Shown: positions 1 to 8,505 of the stretch, piece by piece | How the letters are laid out: each line of letters opens with the position of its first letter | Position numbering within the stretch: the first letter of the stretch is position 1 | Assembly: GCA_963784675.1 (NCBI GenBank) | Contig: CAWASE010000019.1 | Location: 868,001-932,000, forward strand | Direction: 5' to 3' | Source of the DNA: SCTD01 sp963784675 | Lineage (GTDB): Bacteria; Actinomycetota; Actinomycetes; Mycobacteriales; SCTD01 | Length of the DNA: 64,000 bases | Position numbers and translations under genes: made by a program | Notes under the pieces: model-generated | What the model saw: only the letters and a program-made list of their open reading frames with translations | The model's database searches: none | What the model was told of the DNA's origin: nothing

Positions 1-191
1 ACCTCTCCTGCCCCTCGCATGGCGGTGAACATCGCCGAGACGTCCTTGAGCTCGGCGGCGTCGAGGTCCATGGCCACGACGTCGGCGCCGCGCCGGTACA
101 GGGCGAACGCGTGGCGTCCGGCCCCGCAGCCCATGTCCAGGACGCGGTCGCCCGGGCCGACCGGGAAGCGCTCGAAGTCGACGGTCAGCAC
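1..191 (-). CDS. Class I SAM-dependent methyltransferase, N-terminal part (runs off left edge)
   Basis: Reading leftward from a GTG at 191, the first 63 codons give the start of a Rossmann-type methyltransferase. Motif I is visible as VLDMGCGAGRHAFAL at about residues 17-31, followed by an acidic strand end, VVAMDLD, that would contact the SAM ribose. The GTG overlaps the end of the glycosyltransferase gene upstream by 7 bp. A GAGGAG ribosome binding site lies just before it, so the two are almost certainly co-transcribed and translationally coupled. The C-terminal part, which would tell the acceptor substrate, lies outside the window. Class I fold is clear; the substrate is unknown. Confidence 0.85.
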   Translation of the reverse strand, partial: MLTVDFERFPVGPGDRVLDMGCGAGRHAFALYRRGADVVAMDLDAAELKDVSAMFTAMRGAGE

Positions 192-1588
192 GGGGCGTTC
201 TCCTCGCGGGTGGGGTCGCTGGGCCGGCCCAGGGCGGGTCCGGCAGCGGAGCGCGCGACGGGCGGCTCGTCCATGGCACGGCCCGCGTCGGTGAGCGCCT
301 GGCGGTACCAGGTCACGGTCTTCTCGGCGACGGCGCGCCAGGTGTAGAGCTCGACGACGCGCGCGCGGCCGGCGGCGCCGAGACGCGCGGCCAGCTCGGG
401 GTCGTCCAGCACGCGTCCGATGGCAAGAGCCAGCGCCTCGGGGTCGCCGGGCGGGACGTGCAGCGCGCTGACGCCGTCGGGGCCGACGACCTCGGGCAGC
501 GCGCCCGCCGTCGTGGCGACGAGCGGGGTGCCGCAGGCCAGCGTCTCGATCGCCGGCAGGCTGAAACCCTCGTACAGGCTCGGCACGACGGCCACCGTCG
601 CCGAGCCGAACAGGTCGACCAGCTCGGTCTCGCTGACCCCGGACACGAAACGGACGCAGTCGGCGATGCCCAGCCGGTCGATGGCCGCGGCGGCGGTGCC
701 GCCCGGCTTCGGCCGCCCCACGACGACGAGCTCGACGTCGCGCTCGGTGCGCAGCTTCGCGACGGCCTCCAGCAGCGGCACGAGCCCCTTGAGGGGCACG
801 TCGGCGCTGGCGGTCGCCACGATCCGGCCGGCCACGCGGGGGGCGGTCGGGGGCCGGAACACGTCGATCTCGACGCCGACCGGCACCACCGTCAGCCGCT
901 CTGCCGGAACCTCGAAGTCGCGGATGATGTCGACGTAGGAGTTCTGCGACACCGTCATGACCGACGGCATCCGCTGGACGACCCGCTTCTGCATCGACAG
1001 GAACGAGTACCAGCGGTGCGTCGAGACCGTCTTGCGCAGGGCCTTGACGCCCCACCAGCCCGGCACCTCGCGGGCGGCCTTCAGATCGTGGCGACGGTCC
1101 TCGGTGATCGGGTGGTGCACGTTGGCCAGCACGAAGGCGCCGCGCCGCTGCATGAGCAGCATCCCGTAGCCGAGGGTCTGGTTGTCGTGCACGACGTCGA
1201 ACTCGTGCTCGCGACCGCGCAGCAACCTGGCCGCCCGCAGGCTGAAGGTGAGCGGCTCGGGGAAGGACGCGGTGCCCATCATGGCGAACTCGAGGACGTC
1301 GATCAGGCTCCGGAACTCCCGCAGGCGCGGGACGCGGAACGGGTCGGGCTCGCGGTAGAGGTCCAGGCTCGGGACGGTGGTCAGGCTCGGCCCGTCGGCG
1401 CCGGGGACCGTGTCGAGCTCGGGGTAGGGCGGTCCGGAGATCACCTCGACGTGATGGCCCAGGGCCACGAGCTCGCGCGACAGCGCCCGGACGTAGACGC
1501 CCTGCCCACCGCAGTGCGGCTTGCTGCGGTAGCTCAGGAGGGCGATGCGCAGCGGCCGACGGCCGTCTGCTGCGAGATCGTGCGGCAC
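185..1588 (-). CDS. GT4-family glycosyltransferase
   Basis: The 467-residue product is a GT-B fold, retaining glycosyltransferase of family GT4. The N-terminal domain has the glycine-rich acceptor loop GGQGVYVRALSRELVALGH. The C-terminal domain has the nucleotide-sugar signature YEGFSLPAIETLACGTP at about residues 345-361, with the two glutamates of the E-x7-E motif. It is cytosolic and no membrane segment is seen. I chose the GTG at 1588 because a GAGGAG sits 4 bases upstream; an in-frame GTG at 1615 lacks such a site. It is coupled to a methyltransferase gene downstream, which suggests joint modification of a glycolipid or other glycoconjugate. Family is firm; donor and acceptor are unknown. 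Confidence 0.88.
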   Translation of the reverse strand: MPHDLAADGRRPLRIALLSYRSKPHCGGQGVYVRALSRELVALGHHVEVISGPPYPELDTVPGADGPSLTTVPSLDLYREPDPFRVPRLREFRSLIDVLEFAMMGTASFPEPLTFSLRAARLLRGREHEFDVVHDNQTLGYGMLLMQRRGAFVLANVHHPITEDRRHDLKAAREVPGWWGVKALRKTVSTHRWYSFLSMQKRVVQRMPSVMTVSQNSYVDIIRDFEVPAERLTVVPVGVEIDVFRPPTAPRVAGRIVATASADVPLKGLVPLLEAVAKLRTERDVELVVVGRPKPGGTAAAAIDRLGIADCVRFVSGVSETELVDLFGSATVAVVPSLYEGFSLPAIETLACGTPLVATTAGALPEVVGPDGVSALHVPPGDPEALALAIGRVLDDPELAARLGAAGRARVVELYTWRAVAEKTVTWYRQALTDAGRAMDEPPVARSAAGPALGRPSDPTREENAPC

Positions 1589-1615
1589 GCTGCTCCTCGA
1601 GGTCCTGGAACGCAC

Positions 1616-1905
1616 AGGCTACCTATCCGCCGCCACGGACGGTGCCTGCGTCCGACGCCGAACCGATGCCCTCGGCAGATGAGGACGCCCTCACCGGGCT
1701 CGAGTCCGCCGGGACCTGCTCGTCACCGGCCGCGCCAGGGCCGTCGTGCTGCCGGGCGTCCGCCGGCGCAGCGCCTCGCCCGGCTCGTCGGCGCCCTCGG
1801 CCTTGCGCCGACCGGTGGCGCCCCCGCCCGCACCTTCGCCGCCGAGCAGCGTGCCTCGACGCCCAGTGGGTGGGCAGCAACCGGGTGGACGCACGGTCGA
1901 ACCGG
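1616..1905. other. 290-bp divergent intergenic region
   Basis: Lies between the divergent glycosyltransferase and AAA+ ATPase genes and should hold both promoters. The plus strand is open in frame with the ATPase, but its composition (runs of Arg, Pro, Ala) looks like frame shadow. I see no convincing repeat, hairpin or RNA gene. Confidence 0.4.
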
Positions 1906-3513
1906 ATGCGAGCCTGCGGTGTGACCGAGCCCAGCGGAGCCGACCCTTCCGACGGCGGACCGCCGGCCGTTCCGCCGGCCGAGGTCGAGCAGGCGCGTGC
2001 GTTCGCGGTCGCGTTCCAGAGCTTCCTGGAATGGGTGCAGTCGGCCGGACCCACGCAGCAGCGTTCTCCGGTGTCGGCGCTGCTGGCCGACCACCTCGGC
2101 GACCGGGTCGAGTCCTCGGTCCTGACCCGGCTGCTGCCGCCCTTCGAGCAAGTCAACCTGCAGGTGGCGCTGGACGCGTGGTCGGTCGAGGCGGGGCGGC
2201 GCGTCGACATCTCGGGTCTGGCCCGTCCCCCGCACAGCGGCCCGCTCGGGCTGGGCGAGCTGCTGCACGGCCAGTTCCTGCACGGCGTGCGGCTGTGCGC
2301 GCCTGACCTGGTCGACCTGCCGGCCGGTCCGTACCGGTCTCTGGCGGTGCTGACGCTCGCCCTGCTCCGGGTCACCGACGCCCGCGGCGCCTACGTCCTG
2401 CTGGTGCGCGGCCCGCAGCCGCACGAAGATCCTCGGCTGGTCGTCGAGGTCGCCGGACTGGCTGCCGCCGACGCGCAGGCGGTGCTGCGCGAGCTCGCCG
2501 ACCTGCGTCGCCAGCACAACGTGTACCGCGGTCAGCTGCTCGAGCTCGTCGCCGGCGACGGCGGGGTCAGCGTCGGCTTCCCCGTGCTGGCGCCGACCCG
2601 TCGTGAGGACGTCGTGCTGCCGGAGCAGGTCTTGCGCCGCATCGAGCGGCACACCCTGGACATGGCCGCCCGGCGGGCGGACCTGCAGGCTGCCGGCCAG
2701 CACCTCAAGCGGGGGCTGCTGCTGCACGGTCCGCCGGGTACCGGTAAGACGCACACGGTGCGCTACCTGGTGCAGCACCTGGCGGGCAGCACGGTGCTGC
2801 TGCTGTCGGGACGCTCGCTGCACCTGGTCGGTGAGGTCACGGCGCTCGCCCGCGAGCTGCAGCCGGCGGTCGTCGTGCTGGAGGACGTCGACCTGGTCGC
2901 CGAGGACCGCTCCTACGGCCCCGGGCCCTCCCCCGTGCTGTTCGAGCTGCTCGACGCCATGGACGGCTCGGCCGCCGACGCCGATCTGCTGTTCCTGCTG
3001 ACGACCAACCGCGCGGACCTGCTCGAGCCGGCGCTGGCGGCCCGCCCCGGTCGGGTCGACGTCGCCGTCGAGATCGGCCTGCCGGATGCAGACGGCCGCC
3101 GCCGGCTGCTCGAGCTCTACGCCGCCGGGGTCCCCCACAGCTGGACCGACGCTGACCTCGGGCGGACGGTCGAGCGCACCGCCGGAGTCACGGCGTCGTT
3201 CGTCAAGGAGCTGTTGCGCCGCGCCGTGCTCGAAGCCCTGGCCGAGACCCCCGGACCGCTGCAGCACGTCGACGGACCAGCGCTCGATCGCGCCCTGGAC
3301 GATCTGCTGGACAGCACGTCGGCGGTCACCCGGGCCCTGCTCGGCGTGCCCGGGGACCAGAGCGGCCCGCCGTCCGAGGGCGGGGCGGCGCACCCGGGCG
3401 TGGCGAGGGAGTACGCCCGCCGAGGCGGTCACGACGGTGTCGGCTGGTTCGCTCCGGGTGCAGCTCCAACCCCGTACGGTTCTTCGCTGGAGATCACCTT
3501 CGACGAGCAGTGA
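1906..3513 (+). CDS. Orphan AAA+ ATPase (CDC48/BCS1-like single ATPase domain)
   Basis: About 535 residues. The N-terminal half has no motif I recognise. The C-terminal half is one AAA domain: Walker A GPPGTGKTHTV at about 275-285, an unusual Walker B reading VVVLEDVDLVAED at about 322-334 (Glu-Asp instead of Asp-Glu, as in BCS1-type ATPases), and sensor 1 LLTTNRADLLEPAL with the following arginine-rich second region of homology (RPGRVDVAVE). Such proteins remodel protein substrates using ATP. No adaptor or protease partner is adjacent; uvrB is convergent. The reading frame is open back to 1642, but that part is low-complexity Arg/Ala/Pro. The start is uncertain (ATG 1906 or GTG 1921); neither has a good ribosome binding site. 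Confidence 0.8.
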   Translation: MRACGVTEPSGADPSDGGPPAVPPAEVEQARAFAVAFQSFLEWVQSAGPTQQRSPVSALLADHLGDRVESSVLTRLLPPFEQVNLQVALDAWSVEAGRRVDISGLARPPHSGPLGLGELLHGQFLHGVRLCAPDLVDLPAGPYRSLAVLTLALLRVTDARGAYVLLVRGPQPHEDPRLVVEVAGLAAADAQAVLRELADLRRQHNVYRGQLLELVAGDGGVSVGFPVLAPTRREDVVLPEQVLRRIERHTLDMAARRADLQAAGQHLKRGLLLHGPPGTGKTHTVRYLVQHLAGSTVLLLSGRSLHLVGEVTALARELQPAVVVLEDVDLVAEDRSYGPGPSPVLFELLDAMDGSAADADLLFLLTTNRADLLEPALAARPGRVDVAVEIGLPDADGRRRLLELYAAGVPHSWTDADLGRTVERTAGVTASFVKELLRRAVLEALAETPGPLQHVDGPALDRALDDLLDSTSAVTRALLGVPGDQSGPPSEGGAAHPGVAREYARRGGHDGVGWFAPGAAPTPYGSSLEITFDEQ

Positions 3514-3585
3514 GCCGGGTCGGCGTCGCAGGGCGCGAGGGTGCGGTCTCGGGGTGCGTCCGCCGGCGACGGCGACGGGCAGCAG

Positions 3586-5805
3586 CTACCGCACCCCGGC
3601 GGCGTCCATGCCGCGCAGCTCCTTCTTCAGCTCGTTGACCTCGTCGCGCAGCCGGGCGGCGAGCTCGAAGGACAGGTCACGGGCGGCGTCGTGCATCTGG
3701 TCCGACAGCTGCTGGATGAGCTGCGCGAGCTCGGCCCGCGGCATGCCGGCGAGCTGCTTGGCGTGCCGGCCGACCGCCGGGCTCTTGGAGCTCATGCCCG
3801 GCACCGGCGCCTTGCCCCGCGACTGCTGGCGACCTCCTCCACCGACCATGCCCTCGGGGTCCTCGCGGACGATGTCGTCGAGGATGTCGGCGATCTTCTT
3901 GCGCAGCGGCTGCGGGTCCAGACCGCGCTCGGTGTTGTAGGCGACCTGCTTGGCCCGACGGCGGGTCGTCTCGTCGATCGCCTTGGCCATGCTCGGGGTG
4001 ATGCTGTCGGCGTACATGTGCACCTGTCCGGAGACGTTGCGGGCCGCGCGGCCGATCGTCTGGATGAGGCTGGTGCCCGAGCGCAGGAACCCTTCCTTGT
4101 CGGCGTCCAGGATGGCCACCAGCGACACCTCCGGCAGGTCGAGCCCCTCGCGCAGCAGGTTGATGCCCACCAGCACGTCGTAGTGGCCCTGCCGCAGCTC
4201 CTTCAGCAGCTCGATGCGCCGGATCGTGTCGACCTCGGAGTGCAGGTAGCGCACCCGGATGCCGAGCTCGAGCAGGTAGTCGGTGAGGTCTTCGCTCATC
4301 TTCTTGGTCAGCGTGGTGACCAGCACCCGCTCGTCCTTCTCGGCGCGCAGGCGGATCTCGTGCACCAGGTCGTCGATCTGGCCCTTCGTCGGCTTGACGA
4401 CGATCTCGGGGTCGACCAGCCCGGTCGGCCGGATGACCTGCTCGACGACGTCGTCGCGTACCCGCGACATCTCGTAGACCCCAGGGGTGGCGGACAGGTA
4501 GACGGTCTGCCCGACCCGCTGCAGGAACTCCTCCCACTTCAGCGGTCGGTTGTCCATGGCGCTCGGCAGCCGGAAGCCGTGGTCGACCAGGGTCGACTTG
4601 CGGGAGCGGTCGCCCTCGTACATGGCCCCGATCTGCGGCACCGTGACGTGCGACTCGTCGAGCACGAGCAGGAAGTCGTCGGGGAAGTAGTCGAGCAGGG
4701 TGTGCGGCGCGGTGCCCGGCGGCCTGCCGTCGATGTGCATCGAGTAGTTCTCGATGCCGTTGCAGAAACCGACCTGTCGCATCATCTCCAGGTCGTAGGT
4801 GGTGCGCATGCGCAGCCGCTGCGCCTCCAGCAGCTTGCCCTGCGCCTCCATCCGGGCCAGCGAGTCGGCGAGCTCGAGCTCGATGCCCCTGGTGGCGCGC
4901 TCCATCCGCTCGGGCCCGGCCACGTAGTGCGTCGCCGGGAAGACGAAGACCTCCTCGTGCTCCTCGACGATCTCACCGGTGAGCGGGTGCAGCGTCATGA
5001 CCCGCTCGATCTCGTCGCCGAACATCTCGACCCGGACCGCGAGCTCCTCGTAGACGGGGAACACCTCGACGGTGTCTCCGCGCACCCGGAACGTGCCGCG
5101 CGTGAACGCGAGGTCGTTGCGGGTGTACTGGACGTCGACGAGCCGGCGCAGCAGCGCGTCGCGCTCGATCGTGTCGCCGACGCGCAGCCGGACCATGCGG
5201 TCGACGTACTCCTGCGGGGTGCCGAGGCCGTAGATGCACGAGACCGACGCCACGACGATCACGTCGCGACGGGTCAGCAGGCTCATCGTCGCGCTGTGTC
5301 GCAGCCGCTCGACCTCCTCGTTCACCGAGGAGTCCTTCTCGATGTAGGTGTCGGTCTGCGGGACGTAGGCCTCCGGCTGGTAGTAGTCGTAGTAGGAGAC
5401 GAAGTACTCGACCGCGTTGTGCGGCAGGAGCTCGCGGAACTCGTTCGCCAGCTGCGCGGCGAGCGTCTTGTTCGGCGCCATCACCAGCGTCGGACGTTGC
5501 AGCTTCTCGACCAGCCAGGCGGTGGTGGCGCTCTTGCCGGTACCCGTGGCGCCGAGCAGGACGGTGTCGGGGGCGTCGGCCTCGATCCGCCGCTGCAGCT
5601 CGGCGATGGCCGCCGGCTGGTCGCCCGCCGGCTGGTAGTCGCTGACGACCTCGAAGCGCCGGGTCGAGCGACGCAGGTCGGTCGCGAGCCGGGGGACGGA
5701 CGGCCGCGCACCGTGCGGGAGGGGCTCGGTCGCGCGCTGTTCGGAACGGGTCCTGGTCACCGGCTCACGGTACGTCCGGGCTCTGACAGGACGCGCGGCG
5801 AGCAC
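3586..5805 (-). CDS. uvrB: UvrABC excinuclease subunit B
   Basis: The 739-residue product is UvrB, the damage-verifying helicase-like subunit of nucleotide excision repair that receives DNA from UvrA and recruits UvrC. Walker A is GATGTGKSATT at about 85-95. The beta-hairpin that inserts between DNA strands is in EYFVSYYDYYQPEAYVP. Helicase motif VI is in QTIGRAARN. The C-terminal UVR motif that contacts UvrC is ELAARLRDEVNELKKELR. The GTG at 5805 has an AGGTGG site 6 bases upstream. That leaves an N-terminal extension of some 45 residues relative to the usual start, so an internal GTG at 5760 is an alternative. It is the only repair gene here besides polA and is convergent with the AAA+ gene. 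Confidence 0.96.
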   Translation of the reverse strand: MLAARPVRARTYREPVTRTRSEQRATEPLPHGARPSVPRLATDLRRSTRRFEVVSDYQPAGDQPAAIAELQRRIEADAPDTVLLGATGTGKSATTAWLVEKLQRPTLVMAPNKTLAAQLANEFRELLPHNAVEYFVSYYDYYQPEAYVPQTDTYIEKDSSVNEEVERLRHSATMSLLTRRDVIVVASVSCIYGLGTPQEYVDRMVRLRVGDTIERDALLRRLVDVQYTRNDLAFTRGTFRVRGDTVEVFPVYEELAVRVEMFGDEIERVMTLHPLTGEIVEEHEEVFVFPATHYVAGPERMERATRGIELELADSLARMEAQGKLLEAQRLRMRTTYDLEMMRQVGFCNGIENYSMHIDGRPPGTAPHTLLDYFPDDFLLVLDESHVTVPQIGAMYEGDRSRKSTLVDHGFRLPSAMDNRPLKWEEFLQRVGQTVYLSATPGVYEMSRVRDDVVEQVIRPTGLVDPEIVVKPTKGQIDDLVHEIRLRAEKDERVLVTTLTKKMSEDLTDYLLELGIRVRYLHSEVDTIRRIELLKELRQGHYDVLVGINLLREGLDLPEVSLVAILDADKEGFLRSGTSLIQTIGRAARNVSGQVHMYADSITPSMAKAIDETTRRRAKQVAYNTERGLDPQPLRKKIADILDDIVREDPEGMVGGGGRQQSRGKAPVPGMSSKSPAVGRHAKQLAGMPRAELAQLIQQLSDQMHDAARDLSFELAARLRDEVNELKKELRGMDAAGVR

Positions 5806-5897
5806 GCCGTTCCACCTGTCGCAGCTGCGTGACGCAGCTCAGCGCCGCAGATCAGCGCCGCATCGCCGACCTCGCGCTGACGGCGCCGACCCCACGC

Positions 5898-7109
5898 TCA
5901 CGGCGACGGCGACGGCGGGGCCGACGGCGCCCGGTGCGACCGGCGGCCCGGGGCGAGCGTCCGACCCTGACCGGGCACCACGGGGGCGACCGAGGGCACG
6001 GCGGCGGGCGACGCCGTCGTCGCGGCGACCGCCACCGGGCCGAAGAAGCGGCTCGCCTCGGTCAGCACCTGCCACTGCAGGTCGCCGGTGGTCTGCCACG
6101 ACCACAGGCTGATGGACCGGGCACCGCGGGCGCGCGCGGCGAAGCTGAACGCCTCGACGCTCTTGTCCGGCGCCGGGTCCGCCGCCAGGTAGGGCGCGTC
6201 CAGCCGGCCGTCGTAGCCCTGCCCGACCGGCATGACGGGCTTGCCGAACCGGGCCAGGTAGTCCATCGAGGTCATGGTCACGGTCGTCGGCGACCGGTTG
6301 TACCAGTAGGCCATCGGCACGAAGGCGTCGGCGAACGGCGCCGTCTCGGCGTAGGGGTACTTCCCGACGCGCTTCTCGCTCGGCCACGGCACCGTGGCCA
6401 GGATGGCAGTGCGCGCGGGCAGCGCGGCCCGCAGCGCGGTGTAGTAGCGGCGGACCCGCTCGGCGTCGATCCGGGTGCCCTCGGCCGCCGTCTCGATGTC
6501 CGGCGCGACCGCGGTGACCATGGCGGCGCCCGAGCGGTTCCACCAGGCGGCCCGGGCGAGCCGCCGGGCGTCGGCCTCAGGATCGTCCAGCTTCGGAAAG
6601 TCCCAGGCGATGACGTCCAGGCCGCTGCCGGCGACCACCGGCATGAGCTGGGAGAGCACCGTCTGCCCGATCCAGCCCTTCTTGCTGCTGCCCGTCTGGA
6701 CGTAGAGATGGGTCAGGCCGGCGCGCTGCGCCCGGGCGACGACCTCCAGGGCGTGTCCGTTCTCGCTGGCCGTCCAGTCGTGCAGCCACATGCCCGTACC
6801 GGACGGGAGCCAGCGCTCGACGGGCTCGGCCGCGACGACGGCAGGAGGCGTAGGCAGCGGTACCGGGGCGGCCTCGGCCGGCAGCCTGCCCCGGGCGACA
6901 CGGTCGGCGCTGTCGATCTGCTCGGCAGCGGTCGTCGGCGGCGGTTTGGCCCCTGACGTCAGGGCCACCGTACGCGGCACACGACCCGGACCCTCAGCCG
7001 GTTGCATCCCCGTACCGGCGACCACGAGCCCGACCAGCAGGACCGCGAACAGACTGACCACGAGCTCCGGCAGACGCCGCTCCGCGCGTTGCTCCAGGTC
7101 GCGATGCAC
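5898..7109 (-). CDS. Membrane-anchored TIM-barrel-like (glycoside-hydrolase-like) protein
   Basis: The 403-residue protein starts with a short basic segment and one hydrophobic helix at about residues 17-33 (VVSLFAVLLVGLVVAG). A Pro/Ala-rich linker follows, then a globular domain outside the membrane from about residue 100. That domain reads like a (beta/alpha)8 barrel: alternating strands such as LTHLYVQTG, LDVIAWDFPKLDD, AILATVPWP, DAFVPMAYWYN and ISLWSWQTTG, with acidic and aromatic residues at strand ends, as in glycoside-hydrolase-like barrels. The C-terminus is low-complexity Pro/Ser/Ala. Substrate and activity are unknown. It lies between coaE and uvrB on the same strand, 65 bp after coaE. 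Confidence 0.65.
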   Translation of the reverse strand: MHRDLEQRAERRLPELVVSLFAVLLVGLVVAGTGMQPAEGPGRVPRTVALTSGAKPPPTTAAEQIDSADRVARGRLPAEAAPVPLPTPPAVVAAEPVERWLPSGTGMWLHDWTASENGHALEVVARAQRAGLTHLYVQTGSSKKGWIGQTVLSQLMPVVAGSGLDVIAWDFPKLDDPEADARRLARAAWWNRSGAAMVTAVAPDIETAAEGTRIDAERVRRYYTALRAALPARTAILATVPWPSEKRVGKYPYAETAPFADAFVPMAYWYNRSPTTVTMTSMDYLARFGKPVMPVGQGYDGRLDAPYLAADPAPDKSVEAFSFAARARGARSISLWSWQTTGDLQWQVLTEASRFFGPVAVAATTASPAAVPSVAPVVPGQGRTLAPGRRSHRAPSAPPSPSP

Positions 7110-7174
7110 GCACGGACCGTAACTGATACCCAGCTGATCCCGTGGCGAAACTCACCCGCGCCCTCGCTCCGGTC

Positions 7175-8332
7175 TCAGGCTGGGTGCGTCGTGGCGAGCA
7201 CGAAGGCCGTCTTGCCCTCGGCATAGGCGTCGATCTCGTCGGGGTGCGCCGCCGCCAACCGCGCCTTCAGCCGGGCGTAGTCGTCGCGTCGTCCTTCGTC
7301 CTCGCGCAGGCGGTCGCGGAACTCGAGGGCCAGCCGGGCGCCGGCGCTGCCGGCCACCCGCACGTGCACGTTCGCCGGCCGGCCCGGGTCGGCGCTGCGG
7401 AGCAGCCGCTTGCGCCACTGCGCCGGGTCAGCGTCCACCTCGGGTCGGGGCGGGTCGCCGTCGATGTCCGACCGGCACGGGAACCCGGCGTCCGCGAGCC
7501 TGCCCGCGACCGCTTCGACGTCCTCCCAGCAGGCCAGCTCGAGCTGCAGGTCGACCACGTCCTTGGCCAGCAGCCCGGGCACCGAGGTCGATCCGAGATG
7601 GTCCACCCGCACCGCCTCGGGGACGAGGTGGCGCAGCCGCGCTGCCAGGCGCCTGCCCTGCTCCGCCCAGGACGGGTCCGCGGCGACGAGCCGCAGCGGG
7701 CCGCGCTCGGGGACGGTGCCATGGACCAGGTGGTCGGCGAAGGGCAGGAGGCGGTCCGACCAGAGCGCCCGGACGGCGCTCTCGAGCTGGGCGCGGGTGC
7801 CGCCGTTGTCGAGCAGCACGTCCGCCGCAGCCTCGCGCGCACGGTGATCGGCCTGGGCCGCCATCCGCTGCTGGGCCTGCGCGCGAGGCAGCCCGCGCGC
7901 CTCGAGCCGTTCCAGCCGCACCGGTACGGGGGCGTCGACGACGACGACCAGGTGGTAGGCGGGTCCGAGACCGGCCTCCACCAGCAGCGGCACGTCGTGC
8001 ACCAGCACCGGGGCCGGACCGAGCTCGGCAGCTGCCATCAGCTCGACGGTGCGCTGTCCGATGAGCGGATGGACGATGCTGTTCAGCGTGCTGCGGGCAG
8101 CGTCGTCCGCGAAGATCCGCTCCCCGAGCCGCGGCCGGTCCAGCGCCCCGTCCGGGCCCAGCACGTCCGCGCCGAACGCCTCCACCACGGCGGTCAGTCC
8201 CGGCGTGCCCAGGGCGACGACCTCACGGGCGACGAGGTCGGCATCGACGACCGCGGCGCCCAGCGTCCCGAGCAGCTCCGACACCGCCGACTTCCCGGAA
8301 CCGATCCCGCCGGTGAGGCCCAGTGTCAGCAC
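7175..8332 (-). CDS. coaE: Dephospho-CoA kinase fused to a GrpB/UPF0157 domain
   Basis: Residues 1 to about 200 are dephospho-CoA kinase, the ATP-dependent last step of coenzyme A synthesis. The P-loop is GGIGSGKSAV at 8-17, followed by DADLVAREVV and the lid region LEARGLPRAQAQQRM. Residues from about 215 to 385 form a GrpB-type nucleotidyltransferase-fold domain (VDHLGSTSVPGLLAKDVVDL, then VHVRVAGS). Two-domain CoaE of this kind is known from actinobacteria such as mycobacteria; most bacteria have the kinase alone, about 200 residues. Start GTG at 8332. Upstream is rpsA on the same strand, separated by a terminator, so coaE probably has its own promoter. Confidence 0.93.
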   Translation of the reverse strand: MLTLGLTGGIGSGKSAVSELLGTLGAAVVDADLVAREVVALGTPGLTAVVEAFGADVLGPDGALDRPRLGERIFADDAARSTLNSIVHPLIGQRTVELMAAAELGPAPVLVHDVPLLVEAGLGPAYHLVVVVDAPVPVRLERLEARGLPRAQAQQRMAAQADHRAREAAADVLLDNGGTRAQLESAVRALWSDRLLPFADHLVHGTVPERGPLRLVAADPSWAEQGRRLAARLRHLVPEAVRVDHLGSTSVPGLLAKDVVDLQLELACWEDVEAVAGRLADAGFPCRSDIDGDPPRPEVDADPAQWRKRLLRSADPGRPANVHVRVAGSAGARLALEFRDRLREDEGRRDDYARLKARLAAAHPDEIDAYAEGKTAFVLATTHPA

Positions 8333-8453
8333 CCGCGCACCGTAGCCGTCGGTCGACGCGGACGCTCAGGCCGCACGGCCGACGCTGTGCAGGTCGCCCG
8401 GTTCGGCGCCACCGAGCGCCTCGCGCGCCCAGGACGCGACGGGCCCGAGCAGG

Positions 8454-8491
8454 CCGCAGCCCCCGTCCCAGGAGCAGGACGGGGGCTGCGG
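8454..8491 (-). terminator. Terminator after rpsA
   Basis: A perfect inverted repeat of 15 bp (arms 8454-8468 and 8477-8491, 8-base loop) begins 14 bp beyond the rpsA stop codon. There is no T-run, as is common for actinobacterial terminators. It separates rpsA from coaE. Confidence 0.85.
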
Positions 8492-8505
8492 AACGTGCTC
8501 GGTGC

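Noticed and set aside
3541..5832. A 763-codon open frame antisense to uvrB
   Set aside because: Composition is a His/Leu/Gln-rich mirror of uvrB with no family motif; the same is true for long antisense frames over polA, carB and metK.
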